From the NCBI RefSeq assembly GCF_963931595.1, contig NZ_OZ007030.1:1418481-1482480 (forward strand): DNA of 64,000 bases, read 5' to 3'. The stretch is from an uncultured Subdoligranulum sp. Its GTDB lineage: Bacteria; Bacillota; Clostridia; Oscillospirales; Ruminococcaceae. Below the pieces are notes generated by a model, which did no database searches, was not told the DNA's origin, and worked only from the letters and a program-made list of their open reading frames with translations. Every line of letters starts with the position of its first letter. Within the stretch, counting starts at the first letter, position 1. The position numbers and the translations under genes are program-made. Shown here piece by piece: positions 17,047 to 25,668 of the stretch.

Positions 17047-18090
17047 ATGGAAAAAAGCTATTCTGCCAGCTACGCCGCTGCCGGCGTGGATATTACGGCC
17101 GGCTACCGCTCCGTCGAACTGATGAAGCAGTATGTGGCCCGCACGATGACCGAGAACTGCATCGGCGGTCTGGGCGGCTTCGGCGGCCTGTTTGAGCTGG
17201 ACTGCTCCGGCATGGAGCATCCCGTCCTGATCTCCGGCACCGACGGCGTCGGCACCAAACTGCGCGTGGCCCAGTACATGAACAAGCACGATACCATCGG
17301 CATCGACTGCGTGGCCATGTGCGTCAACGATGTCATCTGCGCCGGTGCCAAACCGCTGGTGTTCCTGGACTACATCGCCTGCGGCAAAAACATTCCCGAG
17401 AAGATCGCCGAGATCGTCAAGGGTGTGGCCGAGGGCTGCGTCCAGGCCGGCTGCTCCCTGGTGGGCGGCGAGACCGCCGAACACCCCGGCATGATGCCGG
17501 AGGAGGAATACGATCTGGCCGGCTTTACCGTGGGCGTGGTGGACAAGAGCAAGATCCTCGACAACTCCACCATGCAGCCCGGCGATGTGGTGCTGGCTCT
17601 GCCCTCCACCGGTGTGCATTCCAACGGCTTCTCGCTGGTGCGCAAAATCTTTGACATCGACAACCATCCCGAAGTGCTGGACAAGACCTTCGAGGGCATG
17701 GACAAGACGCTGGGTGAGGCGCTGCTGGCTCCTACCAAGATCTACGTCAAGCCGGTGCTGGCCCTGATGGAGCAGGTCACCGTGAAGGGTGTCTCCCACA
17801 TCACTGGCGGCGGCTTTTACGAGAACATTCCCCGCAGCCTGAAGAAGGGCTGTGCCGCCCGCATCGCCAAAGCCGATGTGCGTACCCCTGCCCTCTTCGG
17901 CGTGCTGGCCAAGGAAGGCAATGTGCCGGAGCGCGACATGTTCAACACCTTCAACATGGGTGTCGGCATGACCATCGTGGTGGCTGCCGGGGACGCCGAC
18001 AAGGCGCTGGAGATTCTGCACGCCCACGGCGAGGAAGGTGCCTACCGTCTGGGCACCATCGTGGAAGGCGACGGGGTGGAACTGGTATGA
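17047..18090 (+). CDS. purM: AIR synthetase
   Basis: Phosphoribosylformylglycinamidine cyclo-ligase, ATP-dependent ring closure to AIR; 347 residues, normal. The N-terminus SYAAAGVDITAGYRSVELMK, ISGTDGVGTKLRVAQ near 60, and VGGETAEHPGMM near 140 are family signatures; ITGGGFYENIPR near 253 is the C-terminal substrate loop. Its TGA overlaps the purN ATG (ATGA). The 63-bp gap after purF contains no terminator I can see. Confidence 0.97.
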   Translation: MEKSYSASYAAAGVDITAGYRSVELMKQYVARTMTENCIGGLGGFGGLFELDCSGMEHPVLISGTDGVGTKLRVAQYMNKHDTIGIDCVAMCVNDVICAGAKPLVFLDYIACGKNIPEKIAEIVKGVAEGCVQAGCSLVGGETAEHPGMMPEEEYDLAGFTVGVVDKSKILDNSTMQPGDVVLALPSTGVHSNGFSLVRKIFDIDNHPEVLDKTFEGMDKTLGEALLAPTKIYVKPVLALMEQVTVKGVSHITGGGFYENIPRSLKKGCAARIAKADVRTPALFGVLAKEGNVPERDMFNTFNMGVGMTIVVAAGDADKALEILHAHGEEGAYRLGTIVEGDGVELV

Positions 18091-18680
18091 AGCGTGTAGC
18101 TGTACTGGTATCCGGCGGCGGCACCAATCTGCAGGCCCTGCTGGAGAGCGAAGCCCGGGGCGAAAACCCCAATGGCAAGATCGTGCTGGTGGTGGCCAGC
18201 AAACCCGGCGTGTATGCCCTGGAACGGGCCGCCAACTTCGGTGTGGAAAGCGCCGTGGTGGCCCGCAAGGAATACGCCGACAGTGAGGCCTTTGACAGCG
18301 CCCTGCTGGACACCCTGCAGAGCCACCAGATCGATGTGGTGGTGCTGGCCGGGTTCCTCTCGGTTCTGGGCCCTCGCGTGATCGAAGCCTACCCCAACCG
18401 CATCCTCAACGTACACCCCAGCCTGATCCCCAGCTTCTGCGGCCCCGGCTTTTACGGCCTGCGGGTCCACGAAGCGGCCCTGGCCCGGGGCGTGAAGGTG
18501 ACCGGCGCCACCGTGCACCTGGTCAACGAGGAATGCGACGGCGGCCCCATTCTGCTCCAGAAGGCCGTGGCAGTACAGCCCGGCGATACCCCTGAAGTAC
18601 TGCAGAAGCGCGTGATGGTGGAAGCGGAATGGAAACTGCTGCCCCAGGCTCTGGCCATGGTTTGCAACGACGAGGTGTAA
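18087..18680 (+). CDS. purN: GAR transformylase
   Basis: Phosphoribosylglycinamide formyltransferase using 10-formyl-THF; 197 residues, normal. VLVSGGGTNLQALL at residues 5-18 is the phosphate-binding start. Catalytic triad context is visible as ILNVHPSLIPSF near 109 (Asn, His) and HLVNEECDGGPIL near 140 (Asp). Its one-carbon donor is made by Fhs, upstream under ZTP control. Starts inside the purM stop. Confidence 0.96.
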   Translation: MKRVAVLVSGGGTNLQALLESEARGENPNGKIVLVVASKPGVYALERAANFGVESAVVARKEYADSEAFDSALLDTLQSHQIDVVVLAGFLSVLGPRVIEAYPNRILNVHPSLIPSFCGPGFYGLRVHEAALARGVKVTGATVHLVNEECDGGPILLQKAVAVQPGDTPEVLQKRVMVEAEWKLLPQALAMVCNDEV

Positions 18681-18684
18681 TGCA

Positions 18685-19419
18685 ATGAAAAAGAATCTGT
18701 ACAAATATCTGGCCGGCAACGAGTATCCCGGCCGCGGCATTGTGCTGGGCCGCACCCCCGACGGCCAGAAGGCGATCATCGCCTACTGGATCATGGGACG
18801 CAGTGCCAACAGCCGCAACCGTGTGTTTGAGGCGATCCCGGGCGGCATCCGCACGGTGGCTGCCGATCCGGCCAAGCTGGAAGATCCCCATCTGATCATC
18901 TACAACGCGGTGCTGACCCTCCGGGAGACCACCATTGTCACCAACGGCGACCAGACCGATACCATCGCCCATTTCATGAACGAGAACCTCTTCCCCGGCT
19001 ACAGCTTCGAGGCTGCCCTGGCCACCCGCACCTACGAGGATGACGCGCCCAACTTCACGCCGCGCATTTCCGGCGTGGTGGATATGCGCAGCGGTGCCTA
19101 CAAGCTGTCCATCCTGAAGAGCTGCGACGGCAATGCCGCCAGCGTCCAGCGCCAGACCTTCGACTACCCCCAGCCGGTGGCGGGCGAGGGCCATTTCATC
19201 AGCACCTACCTGAAAAACGGCGCCCCCATTCCCAGCTACGCAGGGGAACCCATGCGGGTCACCATCGACGAGAACGACGGCGCCGAATTTGCCGGCAAGC
19301 TTTGGGAGTCCCTCAATGAGGACAACAAGGTCAGCCTCTTTGTGCGGACCATCACGCTGGAGACCGGCGATTACGAAGATACCATTCTGAACAAATACAA
19401 TGCGGTGGAGGGTGAATAA
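18685..19419 (+). CDS. purO: IMP cyclohydrolase, PurO type
   Basis: Stand-alone IMP cyclohydrolase that closes FAICAR to IMP; 244 residues. It resembles the archaeal-type PurO family (Ntn-hydrolase-like fold), not the N-terminal domain of ordinary bacterial PurH. Family-like features are the N-terminus YLAGNEYPGRGIVLG near residue 8, AYWIMGRSANSRNRVF near 33, and FTPRISGVVD near 112. It starts 4 bp after purN and ends flush with the next gene, a transformylase lacking a cyclohydrolase domain, so the pair replaces bifunctional PurH. Assignment is from memory of the family. Confidence 0.9.
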   Translation: MKKNLYKYLAGNEYPGRGIVLGRTPDGQKAIIAYWIMGRSANSRNRVFEAIPGGIRTVAADPAKLEDPHLIIYNAVLTLRETTIVTNGDQTDTIAHFMNENLFPGYSFEAALATRTYEDDAPNFTPRISGVVDMRSGAYKLSILKSCDGNAASVQRQTFDYPQPVAGEGHFISTYLKNGAPIPSYAGEPMRVTIDENDGAEFAGKLWESLNEDNKVSLFVRTITLETGDYEDTILNKYNAVEGE

Positions 19420-20601
19420 ATGAAAGAATTTCAACTGAAATACGGCACCAACCCCAACCAGAAGCCCGCTCGCATTTATATGGCGGACGGCAGTGAGCTC
19501 CCGGTGGAGATCCTCAACGGCCGTCCGGGCTACATCAACTTTCTGGATGCGCTCAACTCCTGGCAGCTGGTGCGCGACCTGAAAAAGGCGCTGGGCATGC
19601 CGGCGGCCGCCAGCTTCAAGCATGTCTCCCCTGCCGGTGCGGCCATCGGCCTGCCGCTGGATGACACGCTGCGCGCCATGTACCATGTGGACGCCGATGC
19701 CGAACTGACCCCGCTGGCCTGCGCCTACGCCCGCGCCCGCGGTGCCGACCGTATGTCCAGCTTCGGCGACTGGATCGCCCTGTCCGATGTGTGCGACCTG
19801 GCCACCGCCAAGCTCATCAAGCATGAGGTCAGCGACGGCATCATCGCCCCCGGCTACGATGCCGATGCCCTGGAAGTGCTGAAGTCCAAGAAGAAGGGCA
19901 ACTACAACATTGTGGCCATCGATCCCGACTATGAGCCCGCCAAGCTGGAGACCCGCACCGTCTTTGGTGTGACCTTCGAGCAGGGCCGCCAGGATCTGGA
20001 CATCTCCGATGCCACCATGCTGCAGAACATCGTCACCGAGAACAAGGAGATCAGCGCCGAGCAGCGCCGCGACCTGATCATCAGCCTGATCGTGCTGAAG
20101 TACACCCAGTCCAACAGCGTCTGCTACGTGCAGGACGGCCAGACCATCGGCGTGGGTGCCGGCCAGCAGAGCCGCATCCACTGCACCCGCCTGGCGGGCC
20201 AGAAGGCCGACAACTGGCAGCTGCGCCACATGCCCAAGGTGCTGAACCTGCCCTTCCGGGAGGATATCTCCAAGCCCAACCGGGACAACGCCATCGATGT
20301 CTACATCGGCGACACGCCGGAGGATGTCATCGGCGATGATGTCTGGGCCGAGACCTTCACCGAGCAGCCCGCGCCCCTCACCGCGGAAGAAAAGCGCGCC
20401 TGGCTGGACAAGGTCACCGGCGTTTCCCTGGGCAGCGACGCCTTCTTCCCCTTTGGCGACAACATCGAGCGCGCCCGCCGCAGCGGCGTGACCGCCATCG
20501 TGCAGCCGGGCGGTTCCATCCGCGACCAGCAGGTCATCGACACCTGCAACCGCTTCGGTATTGCCATGGCCTTCTGTGGCATCCGGCTGTTCCATCACTA
20601 A
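19420..20601 (+). CDS. purH: AICAR transformylase without cyclohydrolase domain
   Basis: Formylates AICAR to FAICAR with 10-formyl-THF; 393 residues, corresponding only to the C-terminal AICARFT half of PurH (some authors call such forms PurV). LKYGTNPNQKPA at 6-17 is the domain start; catalytic Lys67-His68 sit in SFKHVSPAGAA; SDAFFPFGDNIERA is near residue 345. Long stretches such as ARARGADRMSSFGD, KYTQSNSVCY and GAGQQSRIHCTRLAG match, from memory, animal ATIC more closely than E. coli PurH, and the protein ends RLFHH as human ATIC does. It abuts purO without a gap; the substrate is the precursor of ZTP sensed upstream of fhs. Confidence 0.94.
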   Translation: MKEFQLKYGTNPNQKPARIYMADGSELPVEILNGRPGYINFLDALNSWQLVRDLKKALGMPAAASFKHVSPAGAAIGLPLDDTLRAMYHVDADAELTPLACAYARARGADRMSSFGDWIALSDVCDLATAKLIKHEVSDGIIAPGYDADALEVLKSKKKGNYNIVAIDPDYEPAKLETRTVFGVTFEQGRQDLDISDATMLQNIVTENKEISAEQRRDLIISLIVLKYTQSNSVCYVQDGQTIGVGAGQQSRIHCTRLAGQKADNWQLRHMPKVLNLPFREDISKPNRDNAIDVYIGDTPEDVIGDDVWAETFTEQPAPLTAEEKRAWLDKVTGVSLGSDAFFPFGDNIERARRSGVTAIVQPGGSIRDQQVIDTCNRFGIAMAFCGIRLFHH

Positions 20602-20647
20602 AAAATCGCACTTGCCTGCGGCGTTTTTTCGTCGCGGGCAGTTGTGC
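20600..20647 (+). other. Hairpin between AICAR transformylase and purD
   Basis: In the 63-bp gap, TGCCTGCG (20613-20620) can pair with CGCGGGCA (20633-20640). Alternatively AAAAATCGC pairs with GCGTTTTTT (20601-20629) in terminator-like form. Either may tune read-through into purD; evidence is structural only. Confidence 0.4.
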
Positions 20648-20664
20648 TGTCAAAGGAGTTCAGT

Positions 20665-21951
20665 ATGAAGATTCTCGTTGTTGGCGGCGGCGGGCGTGAA
20701 CACGCCATCATCCGCGCGCTGAAACAAAGTCCCCAATGCACCGAAATCTGGTGCGCTCCCGGCAACGGCGGCATCAGCTATGATGCCCGCTGCAAGGCCA
20801 TTCCCGCCACCGACGTGGAGGCCATGGTCGCCTTTGCCAAACAGGAAGCCTTTGACTATGTGGTCGTTGCCCAGGACGACCCGCTGGCACTGGGCATGGT
20901 GGACGCCCTGGCAGCTGTGGGCATTCCCGCCTTCGGCCCCGACAAGGCGGCGGCCCGCATCGAGGCCAGCAAGGTGTTCAGCAAGAACCTGATGCAGAAA
21001 TACGGCATTCCCACCGCCGACTACGCGGTGTTTGACGATCCCGCCAAGGTTGTGGCCTACGTGGAGGGGAAGAACAAATACCCGGTGGTCATCAAGGCGG
21101 ACGGTCTGGCCCTGGGCAAGGGCGTTCTGATCTGCCAGAACCACGACGACGTGGTGGAGGCCGTGAAGGAGATCATGCTGGACAAAAAGTTCGGCGCTTC
21201 CGGCAACCATGTGGTGGTGGAAGAGTTCCTCACCGGCCCGGAAGTCAGCGTGCTGTCCTTCTGTGACGGCAAGACCGTCAAGCCGATGGTGTCCAGCATG
21301 GACCACAAACGCGCCCTGGACGGCGACCAGGGCCTCAACACCGGCGGCATGGGCACGGTGGCCCCCAACCCCTACTACACCAAGGAAGTGGCCGACCGCT
21401 GCATGAAGGAGATCTTCCTGCCCACGGTGGCCGCCATGCAGGCCGAAGGCTGCCCCTTCAAGGGTTGCCTCTACTTCGGCCTGATGCTGACCCCCGATGG
21501 CCCCAAGGTCATCGAGTACAACTGCCGTTTCGGTGATCCCGAGACCCAGGTGGTCCTGCCGCTGCTGGAGAGCGATCTGCTCACCGTTATGCAGGCCACC
21601 ACCAACGGCACGCTGGCGGAAACCGAAGTCAAGTTCCGCGACGGTGCCGCAGCCTGTGTCATTCTGGCCAGCGGCGGCTATCCCCTGGCCTATGAAAAGG
21701 GCAAGGAGATCACCGGCCTTACCGAGGGACAGCTGCCCGGCTGCGTCGATGTGACGGTTTACCATGCCGGCACGGCGCTGAAGGACGGCATGCTCGTCAC
21801 CAACGGCGGCCGCGTGCTGGGTGTGACCGCCACAGCGGATACCCTGCCCGAGGCGCTGAAGAAGGCTTACGCCGCCAGCAAAAACATTCATTTTGACAAA
21901 CTGCATAAGCGCAGCGACATCGGTGCCCGCGCACTGGCTGCCATGCAGTAA
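20665..21951 (+). CDS. purD: GAR synthetase
   Basis: Phosphoribosylamine-glycine ligase, ATP-grasp enzyme, 428 residues, normal. MKILVVGGGGREHAI opens the protein; the ATP-grasp lobes include YPVVIKADGLALGKGV near 137, and PurD signatures LNTGGMGTVAPNP near 220 and EYNCRFGDPETQ near 280. ATG 20665 follows AAAGGAG; seven upstream in-frame codons are excluded. Step 2 of the pathway. Confidence 0.97.
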   Translation: MKILVVGGGGREHAIIRALKQSPQCTEIWCAPGNGGISYDARCKAIPATDVEAMVAFAKQEAFDYVVVAQDDPLALGMVDALAAVGIPAFGPDKAAARIEASKVFSKNLMQKYGIPTADYAVFDDPAKVVAYVEGKNKYPVVIKADGLALGKGVLICQNHDDVVEAVKEIMLDKKFGASGNHVVVEEFLTGPEVSVLSFCDGKTVKPMVSSMDHKRALDGDQGLNTGGMGTVAPNPYYTKEVADRCMKEIFLPTVAAMQAEGCPFKGCLYFGLMLTPDGPKVIEYNCRFGDPETQVVLPLLESDLLTVMQATTNGTLAETEVKFRDGAAACVILASGGYPLAYEKGKEITGLTEGQLPGCVDVTVYHAGTALKDGMLVTNGGRVLGVTATADTLPEALKKAYAASKNIHFDKLHKRSDIGARALAAMQ

Positions 21952-21966
21952 CCGGGAGGCAATACA

Positions 21967-24900
21967 ATGGTATATCGGATTTATGTTGAGAAAAAGCCCG
22001 GCTTCGACGGCGAAGCCCAGGGTCTGTTCCATGAGTTGGTAGACCTGCTGGGCATCACCCGGCTGAAAGGTCTGCGGCTGATCAACCGCTACGACGTGGA
22101 GGGCATCGACGAGGAGCTTTTCCAGAAGGCCATTCCCACCGTCTTCAGCGAGCCCCCTGTGGACGTAACCTACAAGGAACTGCCCGCGGCTGCCACCGTC
22201 TTTGCGGTGGAGTACCTGCCCGGCCAGTTCGACCAGCGCGCCGACTCCGCCAGCCAGTGCATCCAGCTGCTGAGCCAGGGCGAGCGCCCCGACGTGCGCA
22301 GCGCCCGTGTGTATCTGCTGGACGGTGAGCTGACCGACGAGGATCTGACCGCCATCAAGAAGTATGTCATCAACCCTGTGGAGGCCCGGGAAGCCAGCCT
22401 GGAGCCCCGCGCCACGCTGAAGATGGAGTTTGCCATCCCCACCGAGGTGGAAACGCTTGACGGCTTCACCGCCCTGGACGAGGATGCCCTGGAGGCGTTC
22501 CGCAACGAGAAGGGCCTGGCCATGGACCATGCCGACATCGTCTTCTGCCAGGACTACTTCAAGAGCGAGCACCGGGATCCCACCATCACCGAGATCCGCC
22601 TGATCGACACCTACTGGTCGGACCACTGCCGTCACACCACTTTCGGCACCATCCTGGACGATGTGAAGATCGACGACGAGCTGGTCCAGGCCGCCTTCGA
22701 CCGGTATATGGCCCTGCGGGAGGAGACCGGCCGCGACAAGAAGAACCGCACCCTGATGGACTGCGCCACCATCGGCGCCAAGGCGCTGAAGCAGCGCGGC
22801 ATCCTGAAGAATCTGGACGAGAGCGAGGAGATCAACGCCTGCACCGTCAAGATCAAGTGCGATGTGGACGGCGAACTGCAGGACTGGCTGTTCCTGTTCA
22901 AGAACGAGACCCACAACCATCCCACCGAGATCGAGCCCTTCGGCGGCGCCGCCACCTGCATCGGCGGTGCCATCCGCGATCCCCTGTCCGGCCGCAGCTA
23001 CGTCTACCAGGCCATGCGTGTGACCGGCGCCGGTGACCCGCTGAAACCCGTCTCGGAGACCATGCCCGGCAAACTGCCCCAGCGCAAGCTGGTGACCACC
23101 GCCGCGGCAGGCTACTCCAGCTACGGCAACCAGATCGGTCTGGCCACCGGCCAGGTGGCCGAGCTCTACCACCCCGGCTATGTGGCCAAGCGCATGGAGA
23201 TCGGCGCCGTGGTGGGCGCCACGCCGGCCAGCCATGTCCGCCGCGAAGAGCCCGCCCCCGGTGACGTGGTCATCCTGCTGGGCGGCCGCACCGGCCGTGA
23301 CGGCATCGGCGGTGCCACCGGTTCCTCCAAGGCTCACAAACTCACCAGCCTGGAGACCTGCGGCGCCGAGGTGCAGAAGGGCAACGCCCCCATCGAGCGC
23401 AAACTGCAGCGTCTGTTCCGCCGTGAGGATGCCTGCCGCCTGATCAAGCGCTGCAACGACTTCGGCGCCGGCGGTGTTTCGGTGGCCATCGGCGAGCTGG
23501 CCGACGGCCTGCGCATCGATCTGAACAAGGTCACCAAGAAATACGAAGGCCTGGACGGCACCGAACTGGCCATCAGCGAGAGCCAGGAGCGTATGGCTGT
23601 GGCTGTGGCCGCCGAGGATGCCGATACCTTCATCGGCTATGCCCATGAGGAAAACCTGGAGGCCACCGTGGTCGCCACTGTGACCGAAGAGAAGCGGATG
23701 CGCGAGATCTGGAACGGCAAGGCCATTGTGGATCTGTCCCGTGAGTTCCTCAACTCCAACGGCGCCGAGCGCCACGCCGATGTGCACATCCTGCCGGGCC
23801 ATGTCTGGCAGCCCCAGTGGGCCGGTTCCACCTTTGAAGAGAAGATGGAGAACCTGGTCTCCGACCTCAATGTCTGCAGCCAGAAGGGTCTGGGCGAGCG
23901 TTTCGACTCCACCATCGGTGCCGCCACCGTCCTGATGCCTTACGGCGGCAAGTATCAGCTGACCCCCGCCATGGCCATGGCCGCCAAACTGCCGGTGGAC
24001 GGCGAAACCACCACCTGCTCCGGCATGGCCTGGGGCTTCAACCCCTATCTGTCCGAAGCGGATCCCTACCGCGGTGCCTACCTGGCCGTGGTGGAGAGCG
24101 TGACCAAACTGGTCTGCGCCGGCTTCCACCACAAGGACATGTACCTGACCTTCCAGGAATACTTCGAGCACATGAACGACGATCCCACCCGCTGGGGCAA
24201 ACCGCTGGCGGCTCTGCTGGGTGCCCTGGATGCCCAGATGGGTCTGGGCATTGCCTCCATCGGCGGCAAGGACTCCATGTCCGGCAGCTTTGAAGGTCTG
24301 GACGTGCCGCCTACGCTGGTCAGCTTTGCCACCGCCATCGGCAACGTGAAGGATGTGCAGAGCCCCGAATTCAAGAAAGCCAACAGCTCGGTGGTCATGC
24401 TGCGCCCGCAGTACAAGGATGGCCTGCCGGAGATCGGCAGCCTGATCTCCATCTACAAGACCGTGGAGCAGATGATCGACGAGGGCAAGGTCCTGGCGGC
24501 CGCCACCCCCGGCTACGGCTGTGTGGCCGAGGCCCTGTTCAAGATGTGTGTGGGCAACCATGTGGGCCTGCAGCTGAGCAATGCTCTCAAGCTGGATGAT
24601 CTGTTCAAACCCGCCTACGGTGCGGTGATTCTGGAACTGCTGGATCCCGCAGCCGGCGAATTCCTGGGCTTCACCACGGTGGATTACACGCTGGAAGCAG
24701 AGGGCAACAAGATCGATCTGGCTCACCTGCAGGAGCTGTGGGAAGCCAAGCTGGAGCCGGTCTTCCCCTACCGCAAGAAGGGTGACCACGTACAGGCGCT
24801 GAACTATGAGTGCAGCATGATGGACCGCGTGGCTCCCGCCGTGCGCCTGGCCACTCCCCGCGTGATCATTCCCGTCTTCCCCGGCACCAACTGCGAGTAC

Positions 24901-25653
24901 GATACCGCCCGCGCCTTCCGCCGTGCCGGCGGTGACCCCCACGTGCTGGTGCTGAAGAACCTGACCCCCGCCGACGTGGCCGAGAGCTGCGAAGCGCTGG
25001 TCAAGGAACTGGATGAGGCACAGATCCTCATGCTGCCGGGCGGCTTCTCGGGCGGCGACGAACCCGATGGTTCCGCCAAGTTTATCGCGGCCTTCTTCCG
25101 CGCTCCCGCCGTGGCCGATGCCGTCAACCGTCTGCTCAATCAGCGTGACGGCCTGGCCCTGGGCATCTGCAACGGCTTCCAGGCCCTCATCAAGCTGGGT
25201 CTTGTCCCCTACGGCGAGATCCGTCCCATCACCGAGAATGATCCCACGCTGACCTTCAACACCATCCACCGCCACCAGAGCATGCTGGTCCGCACCCGCA
25301 TTGCCAGCAACAAGAGCCCCTGGCTGAGCGAATGCGATATCAACGACGAGCACCTGATCGCCATCAGCCATGGCGAGGGCCGTTTCGTCTGCAACGACGA
25401 CCTGCTCCAGAAGCTGATCGCCAACGGCCAGATCGCCACCCAGTATGTGGATCTGACCTGCCAGCCCACCATGGATCTGCGCTACAACCCCAATGGCTCG
25501 GTGCTGGCCATCGAGGGCATCACCAGCCCCGACGGCCGTGTCTTCGGCAAGATGGGTCACAGCGAGCGTACCGGCAACCAGCTGTACAAGAATGTGACCG
25601 GCGACAAGTATCAGCCCATCTTCGAGGGCGGCGTCAACTACTTCAAGCTGTAA
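21967..25653 (+). CDS. purL: FGAM synthase, single-chain form
   Basis: Phosphoribosylformylglycinamidine synthase with its own glutaminase domain; 1228 residues. N-terminal PurS-like region (1-150), linker, then two AIR-synthase-like units with DTYWSDHCRHTTF near 217 and ETHNHPTEIEPFGGAATCIG near 316. The C-terminal class I glutaminase (from about residue 975) has LPGGFSGGDEPDG, nucleophile Cys in ALGICNGFQAL, and HGEGRF. This is the clostridial long form, so separate purS and purQ genes are not needed, and none are present. ATG preceded by GGGAGG. Confidence 0.97.
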   Translation: MVYRIYVEKKPGFDGEAQGLFHELVDLLGITRLKGLRLINRYDVEGIDEELFQKAIPTVFSEPPVDVTYKELPAAATVFAVEYLPGQFDQRADSASQCIQLLSQGERPDVRSARVYLLDGELTDEDLTAIKKYVINPVEAREASLEPRATLKMEFAIPTEVETLDGFTALDEDALEAFRNEKGLAMDHADIVFCQDYFKSEHRDPTITEIRLIDTYWSDHCRHTTFGTILDDVKIDDELVQAAFDRYMALREETGRDKKNRTLMDCATIGAKALKQRGILKNLDESEEINACTVKIKCDVDGELQDWLFLFKNETHNHPTEIEPFGGAATCIGGAIRDPLSGRSYVYQAMRVTGAGDPLKPVSETMPGKLPQRKLVTTAAAGYSSYGNQIGLATGQVAELYHPGYVAKRMEIGAVVGATPASHVRREEPAPGDVVILLGGRTGRDGIGGATGSSKAHKLTSLETCGAEVQKGNAPIERKLQRLFRREDACRLIKRCNDFGAGGVSVAIGELADGLRIDLNKVTKKYEGLDGTELAISESQERMAVAVAAEDADTFIGYAHEENLEATVVATVTEEKRMREIWNGKAIVDLSREFLNSNGAERHADVHILPGHVWQPQWAGSTFEEKMENLVSDLNVCSQKGLGERFDSTIGAATVLMPYGGKYQLTPAMAMAAKLPVDGETTTCSGMAWGFNPYLSEADPYRGAYLAVVESVTKLVCAGFHHKDMYLTFQEYFEHMNDDPTRWGKPLAALLGALDAQMGLGIASIGGKDSMSGSFEGLDVPPTLVSFATAIGNVKDVQSPEFKKANSSVVMLRPQYKDGLPEIGSLISIYKTVEQMIDEGKVLAAATPGYGCVAEALFKMCVGNHVGLQLSNALKLDDLFKPAYGAVILELLDPAAGEFLGFTTVDYTLEAEGNKIDLAHLQELWEAKLEPVFPYRKKGDHVQALNYECSMMDRVAPAVRLATPRVIIPVFPGTNCEYDTARAFRRAGGDPHVLVLKNLTPADVAESCEALVKELDEAQILMLPGGFSGGDEPDGSAKFIAAFFRAPAVADAVNRLLNQRDGLALGICNGFQALIKLGLVPYGEIRPITENDPTLTFNTIHRHQSMLVRTRIASNKSPWLSECDINDEHLIAISHGEGRFVCNDDLLQKLIANGQIATQYVDLTCQPTMDLRYNPNGSVLAIEGITSPDGRVFGKMGHSERTGNQLYKNVTGDKYQPIFEGGVNYFKL

Positions 25654-25668
25654 GAAAGGGATTTCGCA

